64,000 nucleotides of DNA from contig NC_058515.1 in assembly GCF_020382885.2 (NCBI RefSeq), forward strand, positions 3,951,223 to 4,015,222, read 5' to 3'. Origin of the DNA: Scatophagus argus. Taxonomy: Eukaryota; Chordata; Actinopteri; Scatophagidae. Below are positions 27,298 through 39,800 of this stretch, piece after piece (position 1 is the stretch's first letter; each line of letters starts with the position of its first letter). The position numbers were made by a program, and so were the translations under genes. The notes below the pieces were generated by a model, which was given only the letters and a program-made list of their open reading frames with translations, had not been told where the DNA came from and searched no databases.

Positions 27298-29062
27298 TCA
27301 CTTGTCTTTGTAATGAGTGAACTCCTTCAGGGCCCAGTCTTTCATTTCTATCTCCTGTCGTAACCTGCAGTACTCCTCAGCCAGGGTTTCAAACTCTTTG
27401 CCCAAGATCTCAAAGGAGGCCAGCTTTAACTCAATAGTCTGCTTCTCCGCCTGACAGGCCTTCAGCTCAGAGTCCAGCTTCTCTCTGAAATTAAGACGCA
27501 ACAAAAACATTTTTTAGAAAAGTATCAATCAGAATGCAATTTATTTAATAACTTTTCTGAAGGCTAGGATCAGGGAGTTAAGGCTCAAATTCAAAACTAA
27601 TTTAAATGATATACACTAGTGAGAAACAGAGTAATCCTGTAGAGTGAATACTATAGGAATGACATGACAAAAATAAGGAATTATTAATTATGAACAAAAA
27701 GCCTCTCGCCTCATTTTTCTATGAGCAGATATTGAGTCAGGTGTGTACGTGTCCAGCTGAATCTCCACCATCTCAGTCCTTTAAAAGAAGAGCAGGAAAA
27801 ACATGTACAAATCCAACATATATACAATAATAAAAATCTATGATTTTGACATATAAATATCAAAAGAATTAACAACTCCTTACTTGATCTTCTGTAAGAC
27901 TAATTCACATTTTCCCTCAAAGTAGTCGAGCTTCTTTCTGTCCAAGTCTGTCTGGATCCTCAGCCTGTGGTCCAAGATGAGAGACTGGAGAAGCTGAACA
28001 CACTTTATCAGCTCCTGGACACAAAGAAAAAAAAATAAAACAAAATATTGTTGTTGTTTTATATACATATATATGTATATAAAACAGCTAATTTTTTTAA
28101 TTTATTTATTTATGGCTTGTCCGCATGTTAACACTTGTAAGCATTTTTTAAAAGATTTTCCAATGCGTGAGCCCCTTCAAAAGGAACAAAACAAACCCCA
28201 CAGAATTTTCATAATCCTATAAATCACATACGCGTGACAACCTGCCAAAAACAGAGGAAGTGTATCAGGTTTTCATTCACTACATGTAATAAAAGCACTT
28301 ACAGAGAGGTAGAGCTGAGTCTGTCTTTGCAGGAGAACCATGTTTTCCCGACAGGTTTCCTTCAGACTCTGTGTTCTTTTCTTTTCTTTGCCCAACTGGG
28401 CTGACAGGTGAGCCAACTTGGCGTTCTTCAGACCATCACTCTCACTCTCTACAAGAAATTACAAAATAACATCCTGATCCTCATGTCAATACACAACAAT
28501 GATTATGTGATATAATAGCAGTGGAAGTGAAAGGGAATTTGCCACGGCAGGAACATATAAATCAGCGTGGACATGCTGTACCCCATTCAGGTTGATAGTA
28601 AGAGAGGAGGCCAAAACACTTTTTCTTCAGATGTTTCTCCAGCTCTCTGGGAAGACCCTGTTTCATTCTTTGAACATTCTGCTAAAGATAAATACAGCAT
28701 TTTTGATAAACAAACCACACTTACAATACAATAATCTGTTGTGCTACGGTAGTATCTCTCTACTTATTTTGCATGTCTGCTTTGGTATTACTGTACAAAC
28801 ATCAAATATCTATCAGTCATTTCATTTATGCAATACAAATTCCCACATAAGACTTCAGCACCAAAGTGAACTGTTTTCCTTCAAGTTTGTAGGTGAATGG
28901 CCTGTATTTTTAGGACTCACCTTCTCTGATGGCATGAGCTCCATCAGCTGTTGGGGGTTCAGACCCAGAATAGAGGGCTGGTCTTGGTTGGTAGAGCTAC
29001 TTGGATCCAGCTGTTTGATACACTGAGCTGACAGCAGACACTTCTCCATTGTCTCATAAAAC

Positions 29063-29096
<34 letters not shown>

Positions 29097-30186
29097 GCAA
29101 GCGATATATATTACAGTTACATTTTTATCATCTGATAAGTACTGTCTCATTAAATTAAAACACCGATGTTTGACTCCAAGACCACAATGAGTAATCTTTT
29201 GTCACCATTATAAACACAAACAAGCAGTACGCAATTGACAAATATATTACTTGGTAGATTTCCGGTTACTGAACTTCAAATGCTTCAAACTGTGACCTTT
29301 AGCGGCACTTTGGAGCTGTGGACGTGTAAGCTGCCTAGTGCAGCTTTAATGACCAAAATCATAAATTGTTCTTGACTCACTGTCAGCTGTTTGTTCATAC
29401 ATTTGTGGACTGTGCAAATAAGTATGCGAAATGTACCATGCTCTGGTCAGGGGCTACAGTGGCATGGTGCTTCCTGATACAGTGGTCCTGGATCATCTCC
29501 TGCAGCCCTTTGTGGAGGCTCTCGGAGCACAGCCAGTGACGCCTCTGGCTCTGCAGCTTCTGCTCAGCCTGGAAAACAGAATGTGTAAGTGCTCACAGAT
29601 ACACAAGACTCAACAAACTCAGACCTGTGCTCAGGTAACGGGATACAGGTTGAAATCACTAAGCCCTAGACTACTTGCTGCACAACGACAGGCAGCTTCA
29701 CCTTAGTTTTAATTACATCATGTAGTATTCCATCATGCAATGCAAGAAACTTGTGTGCTAGCAGATGTGGAAGGTAACACTACTGAAGGATGAGTACAGT
29801 ATCTGCTGATAACCTTTTCCAGATCTGTTTTCAGTGGGACAGTCAGTCCAGCTTGGTCCACATGTTGTGCCAGTGTGGCCAGGAGTTTACAGAACTGAGG
29901 GTTCTGGGTCAGATCCTCCTCTGTAATGTCACACAGAGGGAAGGAGGCGAGAACTGTGTGGGAGAAATTCAGTGGACCTAAATCAGTCAGGAACTTCACA
30001 GCAACTTTAAATAAATGCCACTCACTTCACTTCAGAAATAAATAAGGTTTTTAGCCAAAATATCTTGTTACAGTAACAGCCTGAGCACTAAGTAACGTCA
30101 GTCAATAAACTTCTCTTACCCTGTTGATGCAAGCCGTCACACTTTCCAAGCGATGATATATGTGTAGTCTCGGAACCAGCGGACAT
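27298..30186 (-). CDS. haus4: HAUS augmin-like complex subunit 4
   Basis: Subunit of augmin, the complex that recruits gamma-tubulin to spindle microtubules for branched nucleation. Nine coding exons on the minus strand: 30120-30186, 29814-29977, 29437-29568, 28921-29061, 28582-28678, 28303-28448, 27884-28014, 27710-27778, 27298-27484. Together they give 377 aa (human HAUS4 is 363). Diagnostic matches are LCDITEEDLTQNP and LATLAQHVDQAGL (about 37-68), LNPQQLMELMP (about 155-165), EKHLKKKCFGLLSYY (about 181-196), and the C-terminal helix ILGKEFETLAEEY...WALKEF. The second half is rich in Leu, Glu and Lys and looks coiled-coil. The frame holds only if the intron at 27485-27709 uses a GC donor. 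The exon 4 acceptor abuts a (TG)n tract. The exon 2 donor (GTTATC) is weak. The gene is complete, with its own promoter region and polyadenylation signal. Confidence 0.94.
28055..28086. repeat. Perfect 32-bp palindrome in haus4 intron
   Basis: The 32 bases read the same on both strands, with TGTTTTATATACATAT as the left half. It lies in the intron between haus4 exons 6 and 7, about 40 bases before the exon 7 acceptor in transcript direction, and could form a hairpin in RNA. Confidence 0.9.
29065..29094. repeat. (AC)n microsatellite abutting a haus4 acceptor
   Basis: About 15 AC units. On the haus4 sense strand this is (TG)n followed at once by the AAG acceptor of exon 4 (exon starts at 29061). 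Confidence 0.92.
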
Positions 30187-30440
30187 TTTCACGTGAAATT
30201 ATAGTCCTTATTAAACCAGCAACTTGTGAGCTTTTTGATTTCTGAAGACTCTCTCGCTATCACAAACACAACAGAAAAAGAAAATGCGTACTTCCTGAAT
30301 CAAGTTGCGCGCGTATGCAGGAAGCGTTCCTATTGGCTACTACTGAACCATGTGGCCAATAACACTAAGTTGTCGGCAAGAACTACATGTGCATGCATGC
30401 CACTCGCGAGAACGCGCACTGGAGAAACGAAACTTATTTT
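30187..30440. promoter_or_regulatory. haus4: haus4 promoter region
   Basis: Upstream of the haus4 ATG lie an inverted CCAAT box (ATTGG near 30332), a GCGCGCG stretch near 30307 and CTCGCGAGA at 30403-30411. The last is one base short of the TCTCGCGAGA palindrome known from TATA-less, often bidirectional, vertebrate promoters. No confirmed gene starts on the plus strand here. Confidence 0.5.
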
Positions 30441-30639
30441 AGTGATTTATTGGGAAGCTTAAACTGACTCAAAGTTTATCAACAATATAATCTTCAAATG
30501 ACATGTAGTTTAGATTTGTATCAAATTGAAAAAATATTTACATTTTGGTCCGCTTAATGCCTTAACAGTTTATTTTCCAAATTTATAAGCACTTTTTTGT
30601 GTGCATGTCACATTAGATGGTATAAGATGGTAAAAAATA

Positions 30640-31056
30640 TACTCTATATGCACAAAAACATTGGGACACCTGACCATTACACCAACAGAGATTTTAATGA
30701 CATCTCATTCCAAATATACAGACATTAACACGGACTTGGTCCCCCCTTTGCAGCTTTGACAGCTTCCAGTCTTCCGAGAAGTGTTTCTGTGAGAGTTTTT
30801 ACCCATCCATGCAATAGAGCTTTGTAAGGTGAGGCACTGATATTGGACGAAAAGGCCTGGTCCGCAATCTCTGGTGCAGTTAATCCCAAAGGTGTTTGAT
30901 GGGGTTGAGGTCAGGGCTCTGCGCTGGCCAGTCAAGTTCCTCCAAGCCAGCCTCGTCTTTATGGAGTGTTGATTTGTGCACTTGGGCACAGTCATGCTGG
31001 AATACATAGCATACAATAATAACTGGGTGTCCCAATACATTTATCCATATAGTGTA
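30640..31056. mobile_element. Non-autonomous DNA transposon (about 417 bp) with terminal inverted repeats
   Basis: The left end (TACTCTATATGCACAAAAAC then ATTGGGACACC) and the reverse complement of the right end (TACACTATATGGATAAATGT then ATTGGGACACC) match over about 30 bases with few differences. The interior (GTTGAGGTCAGGGCTCTG, GGGCACAGTCATGCTGGAAT) is that of a high-copy fish repeat. It carries only a broken frame on the minus strand (30705-31040) and no complete transposase, so it is probably moved in trans. TA bases at the ends suggest a TA target site, but the superfamily is not certain. Confidence 0.75.
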
Positions 31057-31105
31057 AAATCTGAATTTCAGACTATATCATCAATTTAGACTTGATGATG
31101 AGATG

Positions 31106-31792
31106 TTCTCATGCAGGCCTCAGTCACAGCAAAGCATTTCTTACTCATGCAGTGGAGTAATAGCTGTAAGAACTGGCCAGTGAAAGTGCCTTCCACGGCA
31201 GGTCAGCTGTTCAGTTCATCTCGCAGCCTCTCTCAGTTTGGATCTGGATCGCAAACTCTTCTGCTTTAAGTGCGCACCATAGTGATCAGATTCATGGTCA
31301 AACCATCTACAGGCCTGAGAGGTTTGATGAGAGCTCGAAGTCCTTCCACTACATGGACTATGATGAAAGCTTTTTCTCACTCAGATAGTGCATCATCTCC
31401 ACCATACAACACAAGGAGGTGCAGACTGCTGCATTTACCTTTGTCTTTGCATGTCAGGCGAGCTGGAAAAGCTACTTCTTGAGAAGAGGAAAGTTTTTTC
31501 AGAAGTCTCTCTAGATGACAAGGTGGCCACTATGACAGTTTACACAATATGGCAAAAAAGTGCTACTGATAGTACAGTTTTACATGCTGATATAAAATCC
31601 TCTGTTCTGACAGTCAGAGGACACAACCTCAGATTAGAGACCGGTGTGACTGTGTATTTGGATGAACATTTGCAAGAACGACAGCAGGATCAAGTACAGG
31701 ATTCTGGGAAAGAGGAATCATTAGTTCAGGACAAGCACAGTGTGAACAAGAAAGAATGAGTTTCTATTGCATTTTGATGGTGAATTGAATAA
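31106..31792 (+). pseudogene. Unrecognised, possibly decayed coding sequence with 3' polyadenylation signal
   Basis: Protein-like stretches occur in three successive plus-strand frames. The first ends in SLSQFGSGSQTLLL before a stop at about 31267. The second contains IYRPERFDESSKSFHYMDYD and stops at 31386. The third is an open frame at 31388-31759 with SGELEKLLLEKRKVFSEVSL and LRLETGVTVYLDEHLQE. An AATAAA follows at about 31786. The shifts of frame over short distances, with no room for introns between 31380 and 31457, suggest a decayed gene or retrocopy. A good acceptor-like site (polypyrimidine then CAG) just before 31457 would also allow a genuine last exon. I do not recognise the family. 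Confidence 0.3.
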
Positions 31793-31799
31793 AGCTGAA

Positions 31800-33100
31800 T
31801 CATAACAAAGCAAATGTTTTGTGCGATTATAAAGTCGTTGAAAATGTTTACTTACCAATAAACGCTTCATTACTCAAAATCATGATTACTTGTCATTATT
31901 CTCCTTGTCCTCAACATCATTTTAAATGGAATATTTTCTTTTCCCTGGCTTGAACGTCCAGGCAGGGTTGACGTTACAAAAAGAAGACTTATTTTATATT
32001 AATAATGGTCAATAAAGGTTTTACTCTGTTTTTGGTTTTGCTGCATTGCCACACTTGTTCAACTGGTTTTTCTTGCCTTGCTGCAAATGACAATGAATTC
32101 AAAGACAATATTCTTCTACAAGTCAAGTCTGGAACTTGACCAACAGGGGGGTTGGAAACTAGGAGAACAAATTAGACTTACTATTAAATAATGATTATAA
32201 ATGCCTTTTTATCAGTACTTGAATGTTGATTAGACTGCCTTGTTATGTGCTCACAGGCTGCTGCATCCATAGGCACTCAAATAATTAATAATAATTAATT
32301 GTCAATAATATCTATTTTGAACTCTTTTATTCTAAATTCTTTGTTATGCTCAATTCACCAGCTGTGTTAAGACTTTCAACAAGATGGGTTAGAATGTAAA
32401 ACAAGTAATTGAACAGACCTTGAATCCATTACATTCTATCCTAGACATATTGATTCTGGGGTTCCACATTTGTGGGATGTCCTTTTGGCTACTGTGTAGC
32501 TTTCCCACAGGTCCTCTGGTCTCTTATGTGTGTTTCTCGCAGCTGTTTCCTCGCAACAGTCCCATATCTGGTCTTCTTGGTGCTGCATTTCTTGTGCTTT
32601 GTAATCATACCTTTAGCTAATTTGAGGGGGTAAGTGTGCTACAGTTTTATACTTTTTTCACTTCTTTAAAACTCTACTGAAATGACATGCGATCAGTCAC
32701 AGATCTGGGGGTCTAGACAGTATGTCCCAGTCAGCATAAAATAACTCCCTTATCAAAACTGTGTTTTCCCTTTTCCAGCGTGCATATATACTTTAATGGC
32801 ACTATTTCACTTTTATATGGTACTTAATACAGAATGTATATTACAAAGTAGTGCTGTTTACACAGTGGCTGGTGGTCTCCACTCATCAATGAGTGGGCAA
32901 AATTATATATGAGATCCAGTCAATTCGAGTACAATTATAAATGACATGCAATAAAACCAATGGATTGTTTTGGGATGCGACTATCTCGATTTGATTGGTC
33001 ACACTTTTGGACCAACCCTTATTTGCTAAACCAATGAATGAAAGCTTGAGTTGATTGCTGATGCCTTTGAGCAATCATAAGGCTGTATTTCCTAATAGGT
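31800..33100. other. Intergenic sequence upstream of fxr2
   Basis: AT-rich sequence without a gene that I can support. CCAAT-type motifs in either orientation occur near 32951, 32993 and 33034, close to the start of the fxr2 CpG-rich 5' region. Nothing else stands out. Confidence 0.5.
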
Positions 33101-33811
33101 GGGTCTTTGTCGTAGAGGGGTGGGGTGTTCGAGGTCATTCAGTCCCTCTCTGATTCACTCTGTCGGCGTGTGTGGGGACGGGTAGTTGGAGTAAGGAGTC
33201 GCCGGGCGGTAGTGCATCTCCAAACGTTTATTGGGAAAGAAACGCCGCTGAAAATTGCACCACAGGCTGAAGAAACGACCCCCGGTGACGACTTCTGGGG
33301 GATAATTCAACGCAACGACTGCGCCACTCGCACAACCAACAAACGCAACCAGGCTATCAAATGCTAACCAGCTAGCCATCCCTGAAAACTGACGGGATCA
33401 AGGTGTTGATAGCTAGCCTCCCAGCTAATTATCTATCAGCTAGCATCCTCCAGCCGTAGCATCATTAGCTTGCTTTTCCTCCTCGCGTACGTCGAGACTT
33501 TTAACAATTGCTCGTGGCGGTGCCTTTCAGCTCGGGAGCACCAAACCCCACATTTAAACAAAAACAGACAGCGGAGCTTTCTAACTAGCTGCTGCTGGAA
33601 ACAGCGTCTGCGTTGCTTTAGTTGACACCATCACACCCATCTCCCCAACCCCTTCTCCTCTGCCCCTCTCCCTCCACCCGAAACACTGGAAATCCACAAG
33701 CGGCCGGATAGCGGCGAAGGGCCGGCGAAGCTGGGGGTGGTAACGATACCGGACTCGCAGGGAGTCGTAACGGCTACAGACAAGCTCAGCCGTGGGGATC
33801 TACCGACAAGT
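33101..33811 (+). promoter_or_regulatory. fxr2: fxr2 promoter and 5'UTR (CpG-rich)
   Basis: GC- and CpG-rich sequence directly upstream of the fxr2 start codon, with GGCGAAGGGCCGGCGAAGCT near 33711. No (CGG)n tract like that of mammalian FMR1 is present. No TATA box is evident. The transcription start probably lies near 33.1-33.2 kb. Confidence 0.55.
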
Positions 33812-36800
33812 ATGGATGGGCTGGCCGTGGAAGTTCGCGGCTCGAATGGGGCCTTCTACAAGGTAACCTGGTTACAGTCGTAGTTTCTAGTTGTCCCAGT
33901 TAAAAGTTTTGTTTCAGGAAGACAGTTAGGTTTCGTTCTTCTAAGCCCAGCTCTAGCTAGCAATTACTTGAGCTATGATAGCGTAGGTCCATTCCTGGCT
34001 AACAGGGATGGTCTTGCGTTCCATTGGGGTTGGCCATTGTAGGGTGGGAAGCTAACTCCAACTAGCTATTAAGCTAGGTACACTTGTCATCACCATGTAT
34101 GGCCTATTTTTGTTCGTTTTAAGTAAATGTCAATATGAAAACATGCTATACCGCAAGAAACGGATTCCCAATATTTTGACATGAGAGAGAGTGTTTCTCG
34201 TAACATATTGCTTTGTCTCTAAATGTGAGAAGCAAGCAGGGCTGCTAGCCAGACAGCTGTTTTGCAGTCCCTGCGTATAAGTATGATGAGATGCTACATC
34301 AAAGCAAATCACATGCTCACGTTATAGCTGCACTACTGAACCTTGAGTCTTATGTTTGTTGTTCTAACTAGGAAGAACTAGAGTATCGGTTTCTGTTTCA
34401 CTTCTGTCTCGTTTGTAGCAGAGGGTGTACTGTCACATATTCAGACACATGACTTCAAGTTAATGTTGCTGCTGTGTCACATCTTGCTTTCAAACACTAA
34501 AATAGCAACCCTGTGAATTCAAACTGAATTCTGTACATGCATTTCATTATAAGACAGACTAAATAACGTTCTTTTATTAGTCATGCAGATTTGGGACTTG
34601 GCGAACATGGTGACATCTGGCATACTTTTGATAGATAGATAGGTACATCGAATCTTAGTTACAAATCTGATGCTGGTAATCCTGATCTGAGCAGACACCA
34701 TGATGGTTTGGCATACGTAAATAACCCCTCTCATTTCTCCCTGCTTTCTGCTCTTAATCTGTTGTGATCGCTCTTATTTTTTATTGCACTCAGTCCATTT
34801 CTCCATGTGCTCTGCTCCTTTCTGTCTTCGGGTGTTCAGTTGGTCAGCTGGCCACATGGTGGCTTAGCAGTGAGCCTATATTTACTCTCCTCATGCAGCT
34901 TCACCTGTCGTTCTGTTTTACAGGGTGACAGTTTGGCTCTGGCGTGAATGAACGCTTTCCACTCATCTCTATTACTCCCATCGTCTCACAGCTCTCATTT
35001 TATGGATGAGGTGGACATTAAGCTGTGTTAGTGACATTCTAAATGTCCTATTTCAGTAGATGTATTGTCTCTGATAAGAGATAGTCATGCACAAAGCGTT
35101 ATTGCTTTTTTTCCTGTTGTGATTGACACAAGGGGTAAAAAGGATTTAGCTTTTTGAATGCACCTTGGTGTCAGTGTGAGGCAGTTTTTTTCTTTTAGCT
35201 ATGAATTATAATCATTTTTATAAACCTGTCAGCGCAACACAGCGCCAGTCAGTAAAACGGCACCTTGTCTAGTCTGCGACTTTTGCAGCGGCAAGCACAC
35301 GCCAGGAAAGATGATAAGAACTGAGGACTCAAACAATTGTATTCTGTTGAATGTGAGTGCTTCTCTACATTAGTTTCTTTTTTTGACTCAATATCTTGCA
35401 AAAATCGCAGCACTTTTTTGCACATTTATGTAAATTTGATCATAAACTGAATATATCCAAATGCAGTAGCTGCTTTTGTAGAAAAAATACAGCCATACCC
35501 TCTCACCCTTTTTTGTGAGAGAGGAAGCTTTAAAACATAGCTCCTTTAGTCCAAAAGGTCTAGGTCACCACATGGACCTGCATGTGGCTGTTGGCCTGAA
35601 GATGAAGCAGCGTCGTAAAGGAGCTGCCTGTGACCGCTCTGTCCACCAGTCATGTCATGTCATGTTAGAAAGAGGGCTTGCCTGCCCTTTGACCTGGTAG
35701 CACTTGGTGTAAGCAGCACTTAATCTGACATAACATGCCCATGCAGTTGGTTCCTAATGTGACCTTTGGTAATTGAAGGATGAGCACTTTTTTTTCTCAG
35801 ACCTGCTGTCATTGCTGACTTTTTGTCCAGAAGCTAGCCAGGTCTAGTCCCAGCGTGACGCTGCAGTGTGAGAATCGGATGTTTGTGATGATAGAGAGGC
35901 ATGTTTTGATCAGTAACCCACACTATTTCAGAGTAGCTGTAGGTGGTGGTGATTGATAATCAGAGTTATAGTCCAAATTGACTTCTTAAACAGGGTAAAA
36001 TGATGCAAAACTGCTATTAAGGCAGCAACTTCCCAGCAGGTGAATCCACAGCTGTCCCCGACCCCCACGCATGCTTGCAAGTGAAAATACTGCCTGACTT
36101 CTCTGTCCCATATATGGTAGTGTCATACTGAGAGACATGCCACACCCACCACTTTCCTGCCGTCTTGTCATTGCTCAGCATTGGGGCGGTGTTGGTCAAA
36201 GTTGAGGGCTGCTGTGACAGATTTGTGGATGCTCATGATGGACAAGTACCACGTTGAATTGAACTTTCTCGTAATAGTGTTCTCTGCCTATCAGGTAGTC
36301 TGTCCATATGGGCTTGGCTTAATGAGTGCCTGCCTTCTCCATACATGTGTCCTCATGAGCATGCCTCCTGTAAAACTATAATTTTCCAACTTGCAAACAA
36401 ATAAAGAGCTTTTGCATTTTCAGTCTGTGTGTGTGTGTGTGTATGTGTGTGTGTGCGCATGCACGCATGCATGTGTGTGAGAGAGATTTCCAGGCTGTCT
36501 GTGCTGTCAGGAAGAGTCAGTGTTCCTTGTCACTTCATCCAGCACAGAATTCACAGCCAAATAATTGTGTCAGTGATGTGATGTCTTGGCCTCCAAAAAG
36601 CCCTAGATGCTCTTTTTCAGCAACATTCACAGTATTGGTCTAACACAGCTTAAAAGCCATCTGTCTGTTGTTTACATGAAAAATCAAATGCTCACAACAC
36701 CACCTCTCATCACTGTCTCTGTCTTGGAATAAAACTCTCTCTCTGCTTTTCCTTTAGGGTTACATCAAAGATGTCCACGAAGACTCACTCACAATTGTTT

Positions 36801-39800
36801 TTGAAAACAAGTAAGTTTGCTTTCTCCATTCACCTCTCCTGTATGTCTGCTTTATGATAAATAGAGCATACATAGGGAAAGCAAGCATAAACTGTAGTAG
36901 TTGACCGTTATGATGACTTCTCCAGACTAGTGCTTTTCCCAGACATTCAAAATGGTCTTCTTCAGCACCTGTGCTTGGCATGCAGCTGTCTGTATGTGTC
37001 TCTTGCTGTTTTTTGCCTCCTGTTCTGACCCTTCCTGGCCTTATGCTCCTGATAGCATGCTTTCCTATACTCCTAACCTCGACTGTCCCTTTCAACCCCC
37101 CACCCACCCTTCTAGTCCCTCTTTATCTACTTGGCTCCGAGTGTATAACAGGGTGCCCCTAAAAATAGTGAGTCAAAGTATGCAGGGTGGGAGGGATGGC
37201 AGAATGGTGGAGTGTGTCGTTTTTGGGATTGTTCCCACCCACCCCCTTCTCTTTTTACCTTGCTTGAGCACATGGATGTATTAGAGGTGCCAGTTGTATA
37301 AGACAGCAAATGAATATAACACCTTTTTGATTTGTAATGATAATGATAGTGCTGATGAATGAAAATTCCTTTTAAACCTAGCATTCAGAATGAGAGGACT
37401 TCTTAGATTTAATTCTGAATGAACATAGAAAATGAACCAGTTTCCATTTAATGTGGCTGTTGTTATAAACTCAAGTTTTGCCTGTCAAACTCATTTACTG
37501 AACTTCATAGTACTCTGTTGAGCTATTTCCAAGTTCTCATTTAATGTAAAAGAATATCATACAATTAGCATATTTATTCACTGTTCAGACAACATTCCAT
37601 GAACTTCCTTATTAAACTTAATGAGCCATTTAAATTTTCATTATCTCGGTTAATGTATTGCACAGCAGTAAATGGACAGTACAAGAAAGTACTTGGACAA
37701 GGTTGCTTGAGCTATGTAACTGCATTCGATTTTGTCACATGCGATTGTTAATAAGCTGATGTATGTCTGTGTTGTGTTTCATCTTGCCATAGCTGGCAGC
37801 CAGAGAGACAGTTGCCCTTCAGCGACGTGCGGTTGCCTCCTCCAGCCGATTACCACAAGGATATTGGTGAAGGAGAGGAGGTGGAGGTAAGGATTTTCGC
37901 TTTGCATCTTTGGCAGTACCACTGCCTCTGCGGCTCACTAGTCCAAAATGAAACCATGTAGATTTAAAATATTTATATTACTGTAAAACAACCATAACAC
38001 CTTCAGTGATAGATTAATTATTTCTTACAACATTCTGTATTGTTCATGAAACATCCATCAATTATGCTGTAGCATTTTCTCCCTATTGCACAGCACTGAT
38101 TAGTTGTACAGTATGCATCCTGCTTTAATAAAAAACAGACAGTGGATTGCCAGGATTCCATTCATGACAGCATAGGTCTGTCATTTTTTTTGTGGTCACA
38201 TCTTGGTTTCCATCATAACCGCACAGTTAATGAGTGTAATAAGATTTGCAAGTGTGTGAGATTTTTGCAGTTTGATATCCATCTCAGAAAATATCAAGGT
38301 ATTACACAATTATCAGTTACAATGAAGGCTAAAGAAATTAAAACAGCAAATGCTTTATTATAATTCCACAAAATATTATGTCATGACAGACTTGATATAA
38401 GATTGAATTGATAGCAAAAGTAGATGGTATGATAATCAGTTTTCATAGCATGAAATACAGTGAACCTATATACTGCTGCAACTCTAGATGTATAGTTTTT
38501 GTGTCTGACATTCAGTATGTCTCTTCTTACAGGTTTACTCCAGGGCCAACGAACAAGAGCCATGTGGCTGGTGGCTTGCCCGGGTCAGAATGATGAAGGG
38601 AGAGGTAAGTGAATGTAAACAACCAGTGAACATTAACTGTCTAAAAATGAGATTAAAATAATAGCTAAGAGATGAAGGGGGTTTCGTTGCTGGTACCTGC
38701 TGACACAGAAGAGTGACCAGATTAAAAAAAAAACACTAAAAACAAAAAAAAAAACATGTCCTTTCTACTTTGGAGCCGTGTTTTGGATCCTCAGTCTGCC
38801 TCTGTATGTCTCCAATAATTCAAATATCATACTCGGACAGCAAGAAATTAAAAAGAACAACATGCTGTTTTGTTGTCTTCTCGTGCTAAAATAAATTTTA
38901 AACCACACAGTTATTTATCTTTCAGTCTGGTTTAATCTGCCTGGTCTTCTCAGTTCCTCAGTGCACTGGATGAATTGTTAGTTCCTGAATATTAGTTAGT
39001 TGTCCTCGAGCCATTTAGTCAAAAGGGAATATTATTATTGAGAGAATGACACCTTGTGTTAGTTACAAATCCAGTGGGTCTTTTGTCTGTGTAATCAGTG
39101 TTTAATATCCAGTAAAAGAGGCAAAGCTATCATCTTTCACTTTGCTTTAGTGTTTTGGTGTATTGCCAGTAACTGTTTATTGTCTTGGTGCTGCTGTGTG
39201 CTGTATGTAGAGGTCTGTAGTGAGATAGCTATTGCTGAGTAATGAGCTCAAAGAGTCAGTATGTTCTTATGCGGTCTGGCATTGTATCTTCAAATTATAT
39301 TTCTCATACGCACTCTGCTTTTTCTTCATACCGACTTGTTATGTCAAAATGGATTTGCGCCAACCCCAGTCTAACAGGTACACTTGGCTTATTTTGATGT
39401 CGTTTTCTTTTTAATTTTCACATAATTCCAGATGGGACTGGCTCTTAGTCACCAGCACCAACTGTAGGTTGAATACTGGGTCAGTGGGATATGGAAAGGA
39501 CAGCTTTGTAGTACTACTGTGCCACAGGAGTTGCTGCTGGTGTAGTGCTGTTATTTGGAGCAGTGTGATAAGAGCCTGCAGGAATGTCTAGCGTTGACTG
39601 ATGGCTTTAATTCTGTCCTTTTGAGCATGGAGTACGCAGTCTTCATCTCGCTGCCTCACTCTCTCATGGTTCCCCTTTTTCTTTGGCTGCATTTTTTTTT
39701 CTGCTTCTCACTCTGGTACACAGAAACAAGTGTAGTGTAACAATATATAAATAAAATTAACAAAGCTGTAGTAGAAATGATTTTTTTCAAAAAATTGAAG

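Noticed and set aside
30226-30462. Plus-strand frame starting beside the haus4 ATG
   Set aside because: It lies in promoter sequence, shows no protein features and has no splice donor that extends it.
33690-33760. Possible fragile X type CGG repeat in the fxr2 5'UTR
   Set aside because: The region is GC-rich with CGGCGAAGGGCCGGCGA but has no consecutive CGG units.
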